The position numbers and the translations under genes are program-made. A model generated the notes under the pieces. That model searched no databases and was not told the origin of the DNA. It was given only the letters and a program-made list of their open reading frames with translations. A stretch of 64,000 nucleotides of DNA from an uncultured bacterium (GTDB lineage Bacteria; Cyanobacteriota; Vampirovibrionia; Gastranaerophilales; Gastranaerophilaceae), in contig CAMTMK010000002.1 of the NCBI GenBank assembly GCA_947073645.1, positions 1 to 64,000 of the forward strand, given 5' to 3'. Below are positions 6,266 to 17,969 of this stretch, piece by piece (position 1 is the stretch's first letter; every line of letters begins with the position of its first letter).

Positions 6266-7537
6266 ATGAAAAAAGTTAATTTGTTGTATGATGCAACGAT
6301 TGTTTGCAACATTATGACGAAAAATTCGTCAAGAAGCGGTATTTTTTTTGTGGCGTATAACGTCTTATTGGAGTTTTTAAAAAGACCTGAGTATGATGTT
6401 TATCTTTATGCTGATGATTTGATTAAACTTAGAGAGGTTATCAAAAATTGTCCCGAGTTTAAGGATTGTAAGATTTATAAGTTCTCTTTTTTGCAGGAGT
6501 GGGTTGCTTATTTTAGAAATTTAAAAAATGAAAACAAGCTTAATAATGGGCATAGTCTGTTGAGAGGGATTTATGGGTTGACAGCTTCAATTTTGAAAAA
6601 ATGTTATTTATTGTCTGAAAAAACGGTTAGAATGGATGATATTGATGCTTTCTTTTCGCCTATGAATGCAGTTCCTAATGTTGTCAGACGCAATAAACAT
6701 ATAAAATGTTATACAATATTGCATGATGCAATTCCTTTGATTAATGATGATGTAATTAGCCCGTATGCTTATAAATGGTTTAAAAAACTATTGAAAACAA
6801 TTGATGAGCGTAGTTTTTATTTTGCTAATTCCGAGTATACAAAACAAGATTTTCTAAAATATGTACCAAATATAAGACCTGAAAGTATTTCAGTTATTCC
6901 GCTTTCGACAGGCAAGCCGTATAAAAAAATAGCTGATGAAATTGAATTAAACGATATAAGACAAAAATATAATATTCCTATGGATAAAAAATACATATTC
7001 AGTTTGTGCAGTTTAAACCCAAGGAAAAATCTTATATTTTCTATAAGAAATTTCTTAAAATTTGTTGAAAAAAATAATCTTAATGATTTTGTTTTTGTGC
7101 TTGGCGGGGCTTATTTTGACGGGTTTAAAGATTTTATGAATGATAAGTTAAAAGATTTTGGCAATGTTGAGGATAAAATTATACGTATAGGTTATGTTGA
7201 TGATGATGATTTATCGGCTTTATACAGTGGCGCTGAAATGTTTTTATTTCCTTCATTATATGAGGGTTTTGGAATGCCTGTATTAGAGGCTATGCAGTGC
7301 GGGTTACCTGTAATATGTTCAAATTGTACTTCTATTCCTGAAGTTATTGGTGACTGCGGTATTCAGGTAGACCCTTATAGTGATGAAGAAATGGTTTCAG
7401 CATTGGAGAAAATGTATTTTGACAGGGAATTTAGGAATTCTTGTGTTGAAAAAGGACTTGAGCGTGCGAAGATGTTCACTTGGGAAAAATGCGGGGATAT
7501 TATTGACAATAAAATTACTGAGGTAATAAATGCATAA
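6266..7537 (+). CDS. Family 4 glycosyltransferase
   Basis: A 423-residue GT-B fold glycosyltransferase that transfers a sugar from a nucleotide-sugar donor, probably for surface polysaccharide. The C-terminal GT4 domain is clear: FSLCSLNPRKNL, then IRIGYVDDDDLSALYSGAEMFLFPSLYEGFGMPVLEAMQCGLPVICS with the EGFGMP...EA donor-binding motif, and EVIGDCGIQVDPYS. Start 6266 (Met-Lys-Lys) has AGAGGTAA upstream; an earlier ATG at 6227 lacks a site. The stop overlaps the start of the next glycosyltransferase by eight bases, so the two form an operon. Base composition is noticeably AT-rich. Confidence 0.9.
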   Translation: MKKVNLLYDATIVCNIMTKNSSRSGIFFVAYNVLLEFLKRPEYDVYLYADDLIKLREVIKNCPEFKDCKIYKFSFLQEWVAYFRNLKNENKLNNGHSLLRGIYGLTASILKKCYLLSEKTVRMDDIDAFFSPMNAVPNVVRRNKHIKCYTILHDAIPLINDDVISPYAYKWFKKLLKTIDERSFYFANSEYTKQDFLKYVPNIRPESISVIPLSTGKPYKKIADEIELNDIRQKYNIPMDKKYIFSLCSLNPRKNLIFSIRNFLKFVEKNNLNDFVFVLGGAYFDGFKDFMNDKLKDFGNVEDKIIRIGYVDDDDLSALYSGAEMFLFPSLYEGFGMPVLEAMQCGLPVICSNCTSIPEVIGDCGIQVDPYSDEEMVSALEKMYFDREFRNSCVEKGLERAKMFTWEKCGDIIDNKITEVINA

Positions 7538-9680
7538 TGATACAATCTCTGTAGTTTATATTTGTGATGAATATTATGTAATGCCAACTTGTGTTTCTAT
7601 TCAGTCAATATATGAAAATAAAAAAAATTCAATTTATAATATTTATATTTTTGGAGTTGAACTTTCTGAAAAAAGTAAACAACTTATTAAAAGTATAAAA
7701 TTAAAGAATATTAATATAAAACTCCTGGATTTGGATAATAAGTATGAACAGCTTAATACTACTCATTTATGTGTTTCGAAATCAGCGTTATTCAAATTTG
7801 ATATTCCTATAATTCTTAAAGATTTGGATAAGATTTTATATATAGATGGTGATACTGTTGTTAATGATGATTTATCGCAGCTTTTTAATACGGATATAAC
7901 AGATTGTTATGCGGGTGTAGTGAAGGATTTGACCTCTATATTTGTGTTTAAAGATAATGAAAGGGTTGGAACGCCGTCTTATTTTAATTCCGGCATGATG
8001 CTGTTGAATTTGGAAAAATTAAGAAATGACAATATTCCGGAAAAGCTTCTGCAGTATAAATTAGATTCTGCATCTCAAAAATATATGGATCAAGATTGTT
8101 TTAATGTTGTACTAGCTTCGAATCTTAAATTTTTGCCTGCAGAATATAATTTTATGACATCTAATGAAATATTATATAAAAATAATATTTGTGAGCGTAG
8201 TGATGTTAATGCGTTAATCATTCATTACACTCCGCAAAAACCTTGGAAAGAAGACGAAATGCCGTATGTTAAATTATGGAATAAGTATTTTAGAAAATCT
8301 GTGTGTAAAAATTACAAACTGGAAAAAAACAAAGCTTTTATATATAAGGAGAAAATAAATAATAAGCGGATTATACATATAGGTAAAATTAAAATCTCTT
8401 ATCATAAACAATTAAAATCTGATGATATGCCTTTAAATATTGGTATTGTAACTACTTGGTTTGAGCGTGGTGCAGCATATGTTTCACGTCAATATGCAGA
8501 TGTGTTAAAACAGAATGCTAATGTATTTATATATGCAAGAGGAGGAGAGGAAAAAGCTGTAGGTAATCCGGACTGGGATTATGGCAATGTTGAATGGGAT
8601 TTTACAGAACCTTTTGATGGTTATTGGAATACATTAGATTTAAATAAATTTAAAAAATGGCTTGATAAAAATAAAATTGATGTTGTCTTATTTAATGAAC
8701 AAGTTTGGTGGGAACCTGTATTATATTGTGCTAAAAAAGGTATAAAAACGGTAGGATATGTAGATTATTATAAAAAAGAAACTGTAGAGTTTTTTGATTT
8801 ATATGATTGTTTGATATGTAATACAAAAAGACATTACGAAGTTTTTAAAAATCACAAAAATGCGGTCTATATTCCTTGGGGAACTGATATTGAACTTTTT
8901 AAACCAAAATCTTGTGAACCTGTTTCTGATTGTATAACTTTTTTCCATTCTTATGGTTATAGTCCGAATAGAAAAGGGACTGATTTTTTATTGAGAGCAT
9001 TCGACAGATTAAATGGTAATGCCAGATTAATTATTCAAGGACAGGTAAAAGTTGAGGATAGATTTCCTGAATTGGAGCCGTTGATAAATAAGCTTACTTT
9101 AAAAAATAAACTTATGTATATTGCAGAAACTACAAAAGCACCGGGTTTGTTTTATATGGGTGATGTTTATGTTTATCCTACTGTTTTAGACGGAATAGGG
9201 CTTACACAGGCTGAAGCATTGGCAAGTGGATTGCCGATTATTGTCCCTGATTGTCCTCCGATGAGTGAGTTTGTTGATAAAGAGTTTTCTTCAGTTGTAA
9301 AAATAAATAGGTATGAATATCGGCAGGATAATTATTATTGGCCTATGTGTTATGTTGATGAAGATGATTTGCTTGAAAAAATGCAATTTTATGTTGATAA
9401 TTTTTATAAAATAAAAGATTTGAAATACAAGGCAAGAAAATATGCTTTGAATAAATTGGATTGGTTGAAAAACGCTTCAAATTTAGGAGAAATATTTAAC
9501 ACTCTGGCTTTGATATCGTGGGAAGAAAAAAGGGATTTAGAATTAAAAATTCAAGAATATGACAGATTAAATAGTACTAAACTGAAATTAACTTTACCTG
9601 AAAAAATATTTTCAATAAAACATCATAAAGAGCATAAAGTAATAACAATGTCAGGTATACATATTAAAATAAGATTATAG
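7530..9680 (+). CDS. Bifunctional glycosyltransferase: GT8 domain fused to GT4 domain
   Basis: A 716-residue protein with two catalytic domains. Residues about 5-250 are GT8 (retaining GT-A): DLDKILYIDGDTVVNDDLSQL holds the DxD metal site, followed by YFNSGMMLLNLEKLR and the GT8 end motif HYTPQKPWK. Residues about 295-660 are a GT-B, GT4-like domain with FHSYGYSPNRKGTDFLLRAF, YPTVLDGIGLTQAEALASGLPIIVP and CPPMSEFV. One polypeptide could add two sugars in sequence. The two-gene operon, the AT-rich composition and the lack of flanking polysaccharide genes are compatible with an acquired cassette. Acceptor and donors cannot be deduced. Confidence 0.88.
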   Translation: MHNDTISVVYICDEYYVMPTCVSIQSIYENKKNSIYNIYIFGVELSEKSKQLIKSIKLKNINIKLLDLDNKYEQLNTTHLCVSKSALFKFDIPIILKDLDKILYIDGDTVVNDDLSQLFNTDITDCYAGVVKDLTSIFVFKDNERVGTPSYFNSGMMLLNLEKLRNDNIPEKLLQYKLDSASQKYMDQDCFNVVLASNLKFLPAEYNFMTSNEILYKNNICERSDVNALIIHYTPQKPWKEDEMPYVKLWNKYFRKSVCKNYKLEKNKAFIYKEKINNKRIIHIGKIKISYHKQLKSDDMPLNIGIVTTWFERGAAYVSRQYADVLKQNANVFIYARGGEEKAVGNPDWDYGNVEWDFTEPFDGYWNTLDLNKFKKWLDKNKIDVVLFNEQVWWEPVLYCAKKGIKTVGYVDYYKKETVEFFDLYDCLICNTKRHYEVFKNHKNAVYIPWGTDIELFKPKSCEPVSDCITFFHSYGYSPNRKGTDFLLRAFDRLNGNARLIIQGQVKVEDRFPELEPLINKLTLKNKLMYIAETTKAPGLFYMGDVYVYPTVLDGIGLTQAEALASGLPIIVPDCPPMSEFVDKEFSSVVKINRYEYRQDNYYWPMCYVDEDDLLEKMQFYVDNFYKIKDLKYKARKYALNKLDWLKNASNLGEIFNTLALISWEEKRDLELKIQEYDRLNSTKLKLTLPEKIFSIKHHKEHKVITMSGIHIKIRL

Positions 9681-10232
9681 TTGTATTGTTCTCAAAATCA
9701 TATAATATCTGTGGCTTCCCCAATATATGATAATTGAAATAAAATTATCTTCTAAATCTGTTGCTTCCAGATATGTTTCAGGTGCAGGTTTGCGTTGGGA
9801 AGATTTCACATGCTTACCAACAAAATCATGAAATTTTAAATGAAATTTTTGTGCGGGAGTTAATTTGATTTTTGGCAAATTCTCATCATAAAATCCCATT
9901 GGTACAATTTCTCTGTTATAAACAGGGATTATATACTTAACTTTCCCCTGTTCTTTGAATAGAATATACCAGCTTCCCTTATGTTCGCGCGGGGTTAAAA
10001 GATAATATCCGGGTTCTATCATTGTGTTTTTGAAAAATAATGGTGCAGTAAGTCTGAAAAGAGGATATGGCGACCAGGATGTATCTTTTACATCATACAT
10101 CTCGCCGGGATCGATATTATGAACATAAGAAAAATCTGCGGGTTCAAGTTCCCTGTAAATTTGTTCGTAATCAGTTTCGGCATATGCCATTCCCATTAAT
10201 AATAATACCAAAATTAACAAAAACTTTTTCAT
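9675..10232 (-). CDS. Exported orphan protein, 185 aa
   Basis: Family not recognised. It has a clear signal peptide (MKKFLLILVLLLMGMAYA, cleavage after AYA) and a mature domain of about 165 residues rich in aromatic and charged residues, including FFKNTMIEPGYYLLTPREHK and GSWYILFKEQGKVKYIIPVY. The style resembles small beta-rich periplasmic domains, but no motif is diagnostic. It is convergent with the GT8-GT4 gene, overlapping it by six bases, and divergent from speB. The likely promoter is TAAAAT six bases before the ATG, with no Shine-Dalgarno sequence. Confidence 0.8.
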   Translation of the reverse strand: MKKFLLILVLLLMGMAYAETDYEQIYRELEPADFSYVHNIDPGEMYDVKDTSWSPYPLFRLTAPLFFKNTMIEPGYYLLTPREHKGSWYILFKEQGKVKYIIPVYNREIVPMGFYDENLPKIKLTPAQKFHLKFHDFVGKHVKSSQRKPAPETYLEATDLEDNFISIIIYWGSHRYYMILRTIQL

Positions 10233-10238
10233 AACTTT

Positions 10239-10244
10239 ATTTTA
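10239..10244 (-). promoter_or_regulatory. -10 box of a probable leaderless promoter
   Basis: TAAAAT on the minus strand, six bases from ATG 10232, with no ribosome binding site between. Confidence 0.45.
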
Positions 10245-10307
10245 ACTATAAGATTGAAAAAAGCAAGAGTTTTTGATAAAATTTTTCTATATGAAAGGAG
10301 AATAACA

Positions 10308-13519
<3,212 letters not shown>

Positions 13520-13523
<4 letters not shown>

Positions 13524-14260
13524 AGAAATTTTTATTGTTGGCATCAATTCTTGCCCTGGGCTGTTATTCAACCCAAGCAATTACAACTACTACCGGCATT
13601 GAAAGAGGGTATATTGCAGTAAGTACGACTGCAAATGCAGAACTTGCACCTGATGTTGCAGAGGTTTCTATTGCAGTTCAAACTTATGACAGCAAATCTA
13701 TGCAAAAGGCTACTTTGCAAAATAAAGAGATTTCAGAAAAAGTTATTACCGAATTGAAAGCAATGATTAACACTGCAAATGGAGATTTTATCAAAACTAC
13801 TGATTATAATGCATCTCCGCTTTACTCATATTCAGGCAATAAAAGAACATTAGATAAATATCAGGTTTCAAACTCTGTTGTTATTCATACAAAATCAATT
13901 GATAAAGTAGGAGCTATGATTGATAAGGCAATTGCACTTGGTGCAACAAATGTAAACAGCTTGTCTTTCTCGGTTTCAAACTATGAAAATCAATGTAATA
14001 ATTTGTTAGAACTTGCTTCAAAAAGAGCTAAAAACAGAGCGGAAGCTGTTGCAAAATCTGTTCCTGCTCAACTTGCTGGTATCAGAACAATGGATGTATC
14101 TTGCAGTGCGAATAATGCAGTCCGTACGCAGTATCGTATGATGAAATCAAATATGATGATGGATACAGCGGCAGGTGCTCCGGAAGGTTCATCAACATCT
14201 ATAGAAAGCGGTGTTGTTAAAATTTATGCAAACGTAAACGCAAGTTTCTTTGTTAAATAA
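13520..14260 (+). CDS. SIMPL (DUF541) domain periplasmic protein
   Basis: A 246-residue exported protein with a signal peptide (about residues 1-20, CYSTQA). The SIMPL domain begins with GYIAVSTTANAELAPDVAEVSIAVQT, the characteristic start of this family, and continues with YSYSGNKRTLDKYQVSNSVVI, IDKAIALGATNVNSLSFSV and AKNRAEAVAKS. Members are periplasmic or outer-membrane associated and their role is poorly defined. It is coupled to the membrane protein gene upstream and ends in a symmetrical terminator. Confidence 0.9.
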
Positions 14261-14287
14261 AAAAGCGGGAAATTTCCCGCTTTTTTA
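14257..14287. terminator. Bidirectional intrinsic terminator
   Basis: AAAAAGCGGGAAA/TTTCCCGCTTTTT, a perfect palindrome with A and T runs. It serves the SIMPL gene on the plus strand and the phosphodiester glycosidase gene on the minus strand. Confidence 0.88.
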
Positions 14288-15076
14288 TTTAATTACCATA
14301 AATGATTTTAAACTTCTTCCTGCTCCGTCACCTACTGAGGTTATATTATATTGTTTAAGATAATTCATAGATGTTGAGCTTCCGCCGTCAAATGCCATTG
14401 CTCTATCCCAGCCGAGTTTTTTTACGTAATCTCTTACTTCATACAAATCCATTGGATGCTCGTCTGTTATAATTAAGATTTGTGCCTCTTCATTTTTTAA
14501 ACCGATAATAGTTCTTGATGTTTTGTGTAAAACTGAACAGCTTTCACGTATAATATTTCCCTCAGCATCTTTTACAATAAAAAATTCTTCTTCCAATCTC
14601 AATTGCGGATAAATTAATGGACCGCCCTGAGCAGATGTGATTATGTTACAGCCAAAATCAACCGAACTTTTGTGCGGAACTATTTCATAATGGCGCTTTC
14701 CGTCAGAACATTCAACAATTCTAAATTCGGTTCTGTTTAAAATTTTATCAACATTGCGTCTTAATATCGAGCTTGAAAGTAAACTTTGATTTACAAGCGG
14801 GTCTTCAACCGTATTTCTATCTGTAACTATATATGAAATTGATTTTTCATTGTTAGGGTCAAAGTAGCCTGCGTTAACCGTAAGTTTTGCTTTTGCTCTT
14901 TGGTGAGCCTCTTTATTTGTGATAAGGCTTTCAGAACTGATAAAGTGAATACGTTTTTTTATTTTTTCACCTGTTAAAGATATATGATAAATTCCGTCAT
15001 TATAATCTATATTAATTCCTGCATTTGCAGTTGCCTGTGTAAAAATTAATGCTAATAATAATAATAATTTTTTCAT
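14285..15076 (-). CDS. Phosphodiester glycosidase (NAGPA-domain) family protein
   Basis: A 263-residue exported protein with a signal peptide (about residues 1-19). The NAGPA/DUF2233 fold is indicated by LTVNAGYFDPNN, SAQGGPLIYPQLRL, RTIIGLKNEEAQILIITD and the conserved FDGGSSTSM near residue 230, with an arginine in GRSLKSFMVIK. Family members hydrolyse GlcNAc phosphodiesters or act on cell-wall glycans, so a periplasmic glycan role is likely. It is the third gene after lptB and the LptF/G gene. The start codon lies two bases after the permease stop, with AAAGGA inside the preceding gene. Confidence 0.88.
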   Translation of the reverse strand: MKKLLLLLALIFTQATANAGINIDYNDGIYHISLTGEKIKKRIHFISSESLITNKEAHQRAKAKLTVNAGYFDPNNEKSISYIVTDRNTVEDPLVNQSLLSSSILRRNVDKILNRTEFRIVECSDGKRHYEIVPHKSSVDFGCNIITSAQGGPLIYPQLRLEEEFFIVKDAEGNIIRESCSVLHKTSRTIIGLKNEEAQILIITDEHPMDLYEVRDYVKKLGWDRAMAFDGGSSTSMNYLKQYNITSVGDGAGRSLKSFMVIK

Positions 15077-15077
15077 A

Positions 15078-16193
15078 TTATAAATCCTTTGATTTGTAAA
15101 ATGCTATTATTGCACACAAAAATGCAACTGGCGGGAATATTGCTGTTATAAACGGATGCAGTACACCTTTTTCTGCCAATAAATCAAAGAATGGCAGAGT
15201 TATGTAATAAACAAATATACATCCTATAGCAATTGTAAACCCAATGAGTTTTTGTTCTCTAGGTTTACTGAAACCTAACAAAGCTCCCATAATCGCAAGA
15301 AGAATACATACACAAGGGTGGAAAAATCTTTGTAAGTATTTGTTCAGCATATATCTGTATTCTTCATCCAAATTTTCTTTTTTGAGAAGTTTGATATAAT
15401 TTTTCAGGTCACGATTATTAATTTCACGTTCTTTTTTTACAGAATATGTCATAAGTGTAAATGCATTTTTTGCATCTTCACCTTCTAAAATATTCATTGT
15501 ATCGAATTTATCTATGTCAATAAAAATTCCGTCGCTGGTAATTTGGTATTGTGTAATATCATTCAAAACCCATTTGTCAGGATAATTTTTACCGGTTTTT
15601 GCATGATAAATGTTGTTTAACTGGTGAACGTCGTTATATTGTTTTTTGCTGAAGTCCAAGACTATTACATTATACATTGTTGTTTGTAAGAATTTTGATA
15701 CAATAACAGCTTTTGTCGGTATGTCATTTTTATCTTTTTGTGTGTAAATATATTGTGTAGAAATATATCCGCCTTTGATTGCATTTTTTTTGTTAACAGA
15801 GTAAGGTATAAGTTTATCGCCTGTTATAAAACATAGTCCGGTAACGATAATACTTAAGACAATTACTGGTGCAATAATTCTTCTGAAAGACAAGCCTACT
15901 GCACGAAATATAGTAAGTTCACTGTCTTTGCTTAATTTATCAAACGTGAACAATGTTCCCAGAAGCAAACCTACAGGGAATGCTTTGCCAAGGATTAGCG
16001 GTAATTCATAAAACAGAATAAGTATTGCAGTTTTAATAGTATATGTACCAGCAAGAGCTTTTTTGATTGTGCTCAAAAGCATTTCAGGTGCAATCCAAAC
16101 AACAGTAAACAATAAAATTGAAACAAATGTTGCTAATGCAACTTGAGTAAAAATATATCTGTCGTAAATAGTTATTTTAGGAAATAATTTCAT
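15078..16193 (-). CDS. LptF/LptG family LPS-transport permease
   Basis: A 371-residue inner-membrane permease of the YjgP/YjgQ family, which extracts lipopolysaccharide with LptB. It starts IYDRYIFTQVALATFVSILLF. Three N-terminal transmembrane segments are followed by a periplasmic beta-jellyroll-like domain (about residues 140-270) and three C-terminal segments. The family hallmark FDKLSKDSELTIFRAVGLS is present. Only one permease is encoded here, so the F/G partner must lie elsewhere or the protein may homodimerise. The start overlaps the lptB stop by one base. Confidence 0.92.
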   Translation of the reverse strand: MKLFPKITIYDRYIFTQVALATFVSILLFTVVWIAPEMLLSTIKKALAGTYTIKTAILILFYELPLILGKAFPVGLLLGTLFTFDKLSKDSELTIFRAVGLSFRRIIAPVIVLSIIVTGLCFITGDKLIPYSVNKKNAIKGGYISTQYIYTQKDKNDIPTKAVIVSKFLQTTMYNVIVLDFSKKQYNDVHQLNNIYHAKTGKNYPDKWVLNDITQYQITSDGIFIDIDKFDTMNILEGEDAKNAFTLMTYSVKKEREINNRDLKNYIKLLKKENLDEEYRYMLNKYLQRFFHPCVCILLAIMGALLGFSKPREQKLIGFTIAIGCIFVYYITLPFFDLLAEKGVLHPFITAIFPPVAFLCAIIAFYKSKDL

Positions 16194-16918
16194 TACAGAG
16201 CAAAATCCTTTCCTAAATAGAATTCTTTCGCAACAGGGTCGACCGCGACATCTTTACTTCTGCCTTGAATTTTTATCTTACCGTCAAAGATTACATAAGC
16301 TCTGTCGGTAATTGACAATGTAGCTTTCGGGTTGTGGTCTGTGATAAGTACTCCCAACCCCTTGTCCTCGGAAATTTTTCTGATATTGTCTTTAATTTCG
16401 CCGATTGCGATAGGGTCAATACCGGCAAAAGGTTCATCAAGAAGCATAAAGTCAGGGCTTGCGGCAAGTGCTCTTGCAATTTCAACCCTTCTTCTTTCAC
16501 CCCCCGATAGTGCAACAGCGGGGGAAGTACGAAGTTTTGCAACCCCAAATTCAGACAAAAGTTCTTCCAGTTTCATTCTTTTTTCGTTGACAGTAAGTTT
16601 GTCGTTCATTTCAAGAACGAGTTTGATGTTATCTTCAACAGAAAGTTTTCTAAAAATTGAAGCTTCTTGCGGAAGATATCCGATGCCTGCTCTTGCGCGT
16701 TCATTCATAGGCCATGCGGAAATATCTTGACCGTCAAGGAAAATATGTCCTTTGTTAGGTTTAACAAGTCCGACAACCATATAGAATGTTGTAGTTTTAC
16801 CTGCACCGTTTGGACCTAAGAGGCAAACAACTTCGCCCTTGTTTATATCAAAAGTAACGTCATTAACAACGCTTCTGTCGCCGTATATTTTAATTAAGTT
16901 TCTAGCTTCAATCCTCAT
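16193..16918 (-). CDS. lptB: LPS export ABC transporter ATP-binding protein LptB
   Basis: A 241-residue ATPase. Walker A is GPNGAGKTTTFYM, the signature is LSGGERRRVEIARALA, Walker B is FMLLDEPFAGIDP and the H-loop is LITDHNPKATL. The LptB hallmarks (IGYLPQEASIFRKLSVEDN, DEPFAGIDPIAIGEI) separate it from amino-acid importers. It powers lipopolysaccharide transport to the outer membrane and heads the operon with the permease and a phosphodiester glycosidase. A GAGGGG ribosome binding site precedes the ATG. Confidence 0.95.
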   Translation of the reverse strand: MRIEARNLIKIYGDRSVVNDVTFDINKGEVVCLLGPNGAGKTTTFYMVVGLVKPNKGHIFLDGQDISAWPMNERARAGIGYLPQEASIFRKLSVEDNIKLVLEMNDKLTVNEKRMKLEELLSEFGVAKLRTSPAVALSGGERRRVEIARALAASPDFMLLDEPFAGIDPIAIGEIKDNIRKISEDKGLGVLITDHNPKATLSITDRAYVIFDGKIKIQGRSKDVAVDPVAKEFYLGKDFAL

Positions 16919-17033
16919 AAATACCCCTCGCTAATATATTATATTGTACATTAAAAAAAATATTTATACAATGTAAATAAATGTTAATATATCTAGTGTA
17001 TGTGTTATGTATATATTAAAGAGTGGCATATAT

Positions 17034-17132
17034 ATAATATAAACCATTTTCTTTTTCTTTATTTTCTCCTACACACACTTAAACCTTTTACCAAATATGA
17101 GATTGGCCGTTCACAAGACGGCTTTTATTTTT
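17034..17132 (+). ncRNA. Candidate small RNA with an unpaired CUCC stretch
   Basis: In the 274-base gap between lptB (divergent) and the prepilin gene, a TATAAT-like box (around 17033-17038) is followed by a pyrimidine-rich stretch containing TTTTCTCC. An intrinsic terminator follows at 17105-17132. No start codon with a ribosome binding site lies between. A transcript of about 90 bases would expose a Shine-Dalgarno-complementary CUCC. This is inference from sequence layout only. Confidence 0.35.
17105..17132 (+). terminator. Intrinsic terminator without an upstream gene on the same strand
   Basis: GCCGT-TCACAAG-ACGGC followed by TTTTATTTTT. The nearest plus-strand gene upstream ends far away at 14260. 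Confidence 0.75.
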
Positions 17133-17192
17133 GCAAATGTGATGTAGATATGCTATAATGAAAAAGTAGTTATTTTAATAGGAGCAGGATTT

Positions 17193-17945
17193 ATGAAAAA
17201 CCATGAAACATTATTAAAAACCTTCCGGGGGGGGGGCACTCGTAGCAAGCGTAGCCGCTTGACCCGCCACATTGGATTTTGTAAAAATTTTAAATGTGCA
17301 TTTACGTTAGCAGAGGTTTTGGTTACACTTGGAATTATTGGTGTTGTGTCTGCAATGACCTTGCCGACACTTGTTAAAAACCATCAGCGTCAGGTTTATG
17401 TAACCCAGTTGCAGAAGGTCGTAAATGAGTTGACTCAGGCAGCAGAGAGGGCAATTACTGATAATAATGCAGTTTCACTTTCTGAAACTGAATATAGAGA
17501 TCCTCAAGATGCTAAATTGTTAACTAGATATTTAAAAGTTACAAAAAATTGTTCTACAAATAGAGATAAATGCTTTGCTAGTGAATATAAAACTCTTACA
17601 GGTGAAGTTTTTTCTGGTTGGTATTGTGGCGGAAATTATTCTGCATCAGTAATTTTAGCAAGCGGGGCTTCTGTTTGTATATCGAGAAGTATGACTGATG
17701 GTCGTTATTTAGACGGAAGTATAAGACATGGTAATTCTATTTTATATATGGATGTTAATGGGCTGCAGGGTCCTAATATATTAGGCAGAGACTTGTTTTA
17801 TGCAGAGTTATATAGTGATGGTGTAGTTGGAGAAAGTCATAGTGGAGATTTATCTCAAGCTGACTGGTGTTTGAATAATGGAATGGGATATGGAGTAGGG
17901 TGTTTTTCTAAAATTGTTAGTGACGGTTGGAAAATGGATTATTAA
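17193..17945 (+). CDS. Type IV prepilin-like protein with an in-frame G10 tract (phase ON)
   Basis: A 250-residue prepilin-like protein. The class III signal AFTLAEVLVTLGIIGVVSAMT starts only near residue 36, after an unusually long basic leader. The leader contains a G10 tract (17227-17236, in frame here) and an in-frame copy of the dispersed palindromic element (17241-17290, encoding SKRSRLTRHIGFCKN). The globular part shows Cys pairs, MDVNGLQGPNILGRD and a C-terminal SDGWKM, matching the frameshifted paralogue at 2445. Prepilins of this type are processed by PilD-like peptidase and assembled by type IV pilus or type II secretion machinery. GGAGCAGG precedes the ATG. Confidence 0.85.
   Translation: MKNHETLLKTFRGGGTRSKRSRLTRHIGFCKNFKCAFTLAEVLVTLGIIGVVSAMTLPTLVKNHQRQVYVTQLQKVVNELTQAAERAITDNNAVSLSETEYRDPQDAKLLTRYLKVTKNCSTNRDKCFASEYKTLTGEVFSGWYCGGNYSASVILASGASVCISRSMTDGRYLDGSIRHGNSILYMDVNGLQGPNILGRDLFYAELYSDGVVGESHSGDLSQADWCLNNGMGYGVGCFSKIVSDGWKMDY
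17227..17236 (+). repeat. G10 homopolymer tract (putative contingency tract)
   Basis: Ten Gs in the same C-G10-CA context as 2469-2478. Here the reading frame continues into the prepilin. Loss or gain of one G would truncate it. Confidence 0.75.
17241..17290 (+). repeat. Palindromic dispersed element, copy B, read in frame
   Basis: AAGCG-TAGC-CGCTT hairpin followed by CCACATTGGATTTTGTAAAA, closely matching copy E (35067-35108). It lies within the prepilin coding leader. Confidence 0.6.
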
Positions 17946-17969
17946 AAAACTCCCGAAAGGGAGTTTTTT
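17944..17969. terminator. Bidirectional intrinsic terminator
   Basis: AAAAAACTCCC-GAAA-GGGAGTTTTTT, perfect and symmetrical. It lies between the convergent prepilin gene and trpS and touches the trpS stop codon. Confidence 0.9.
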
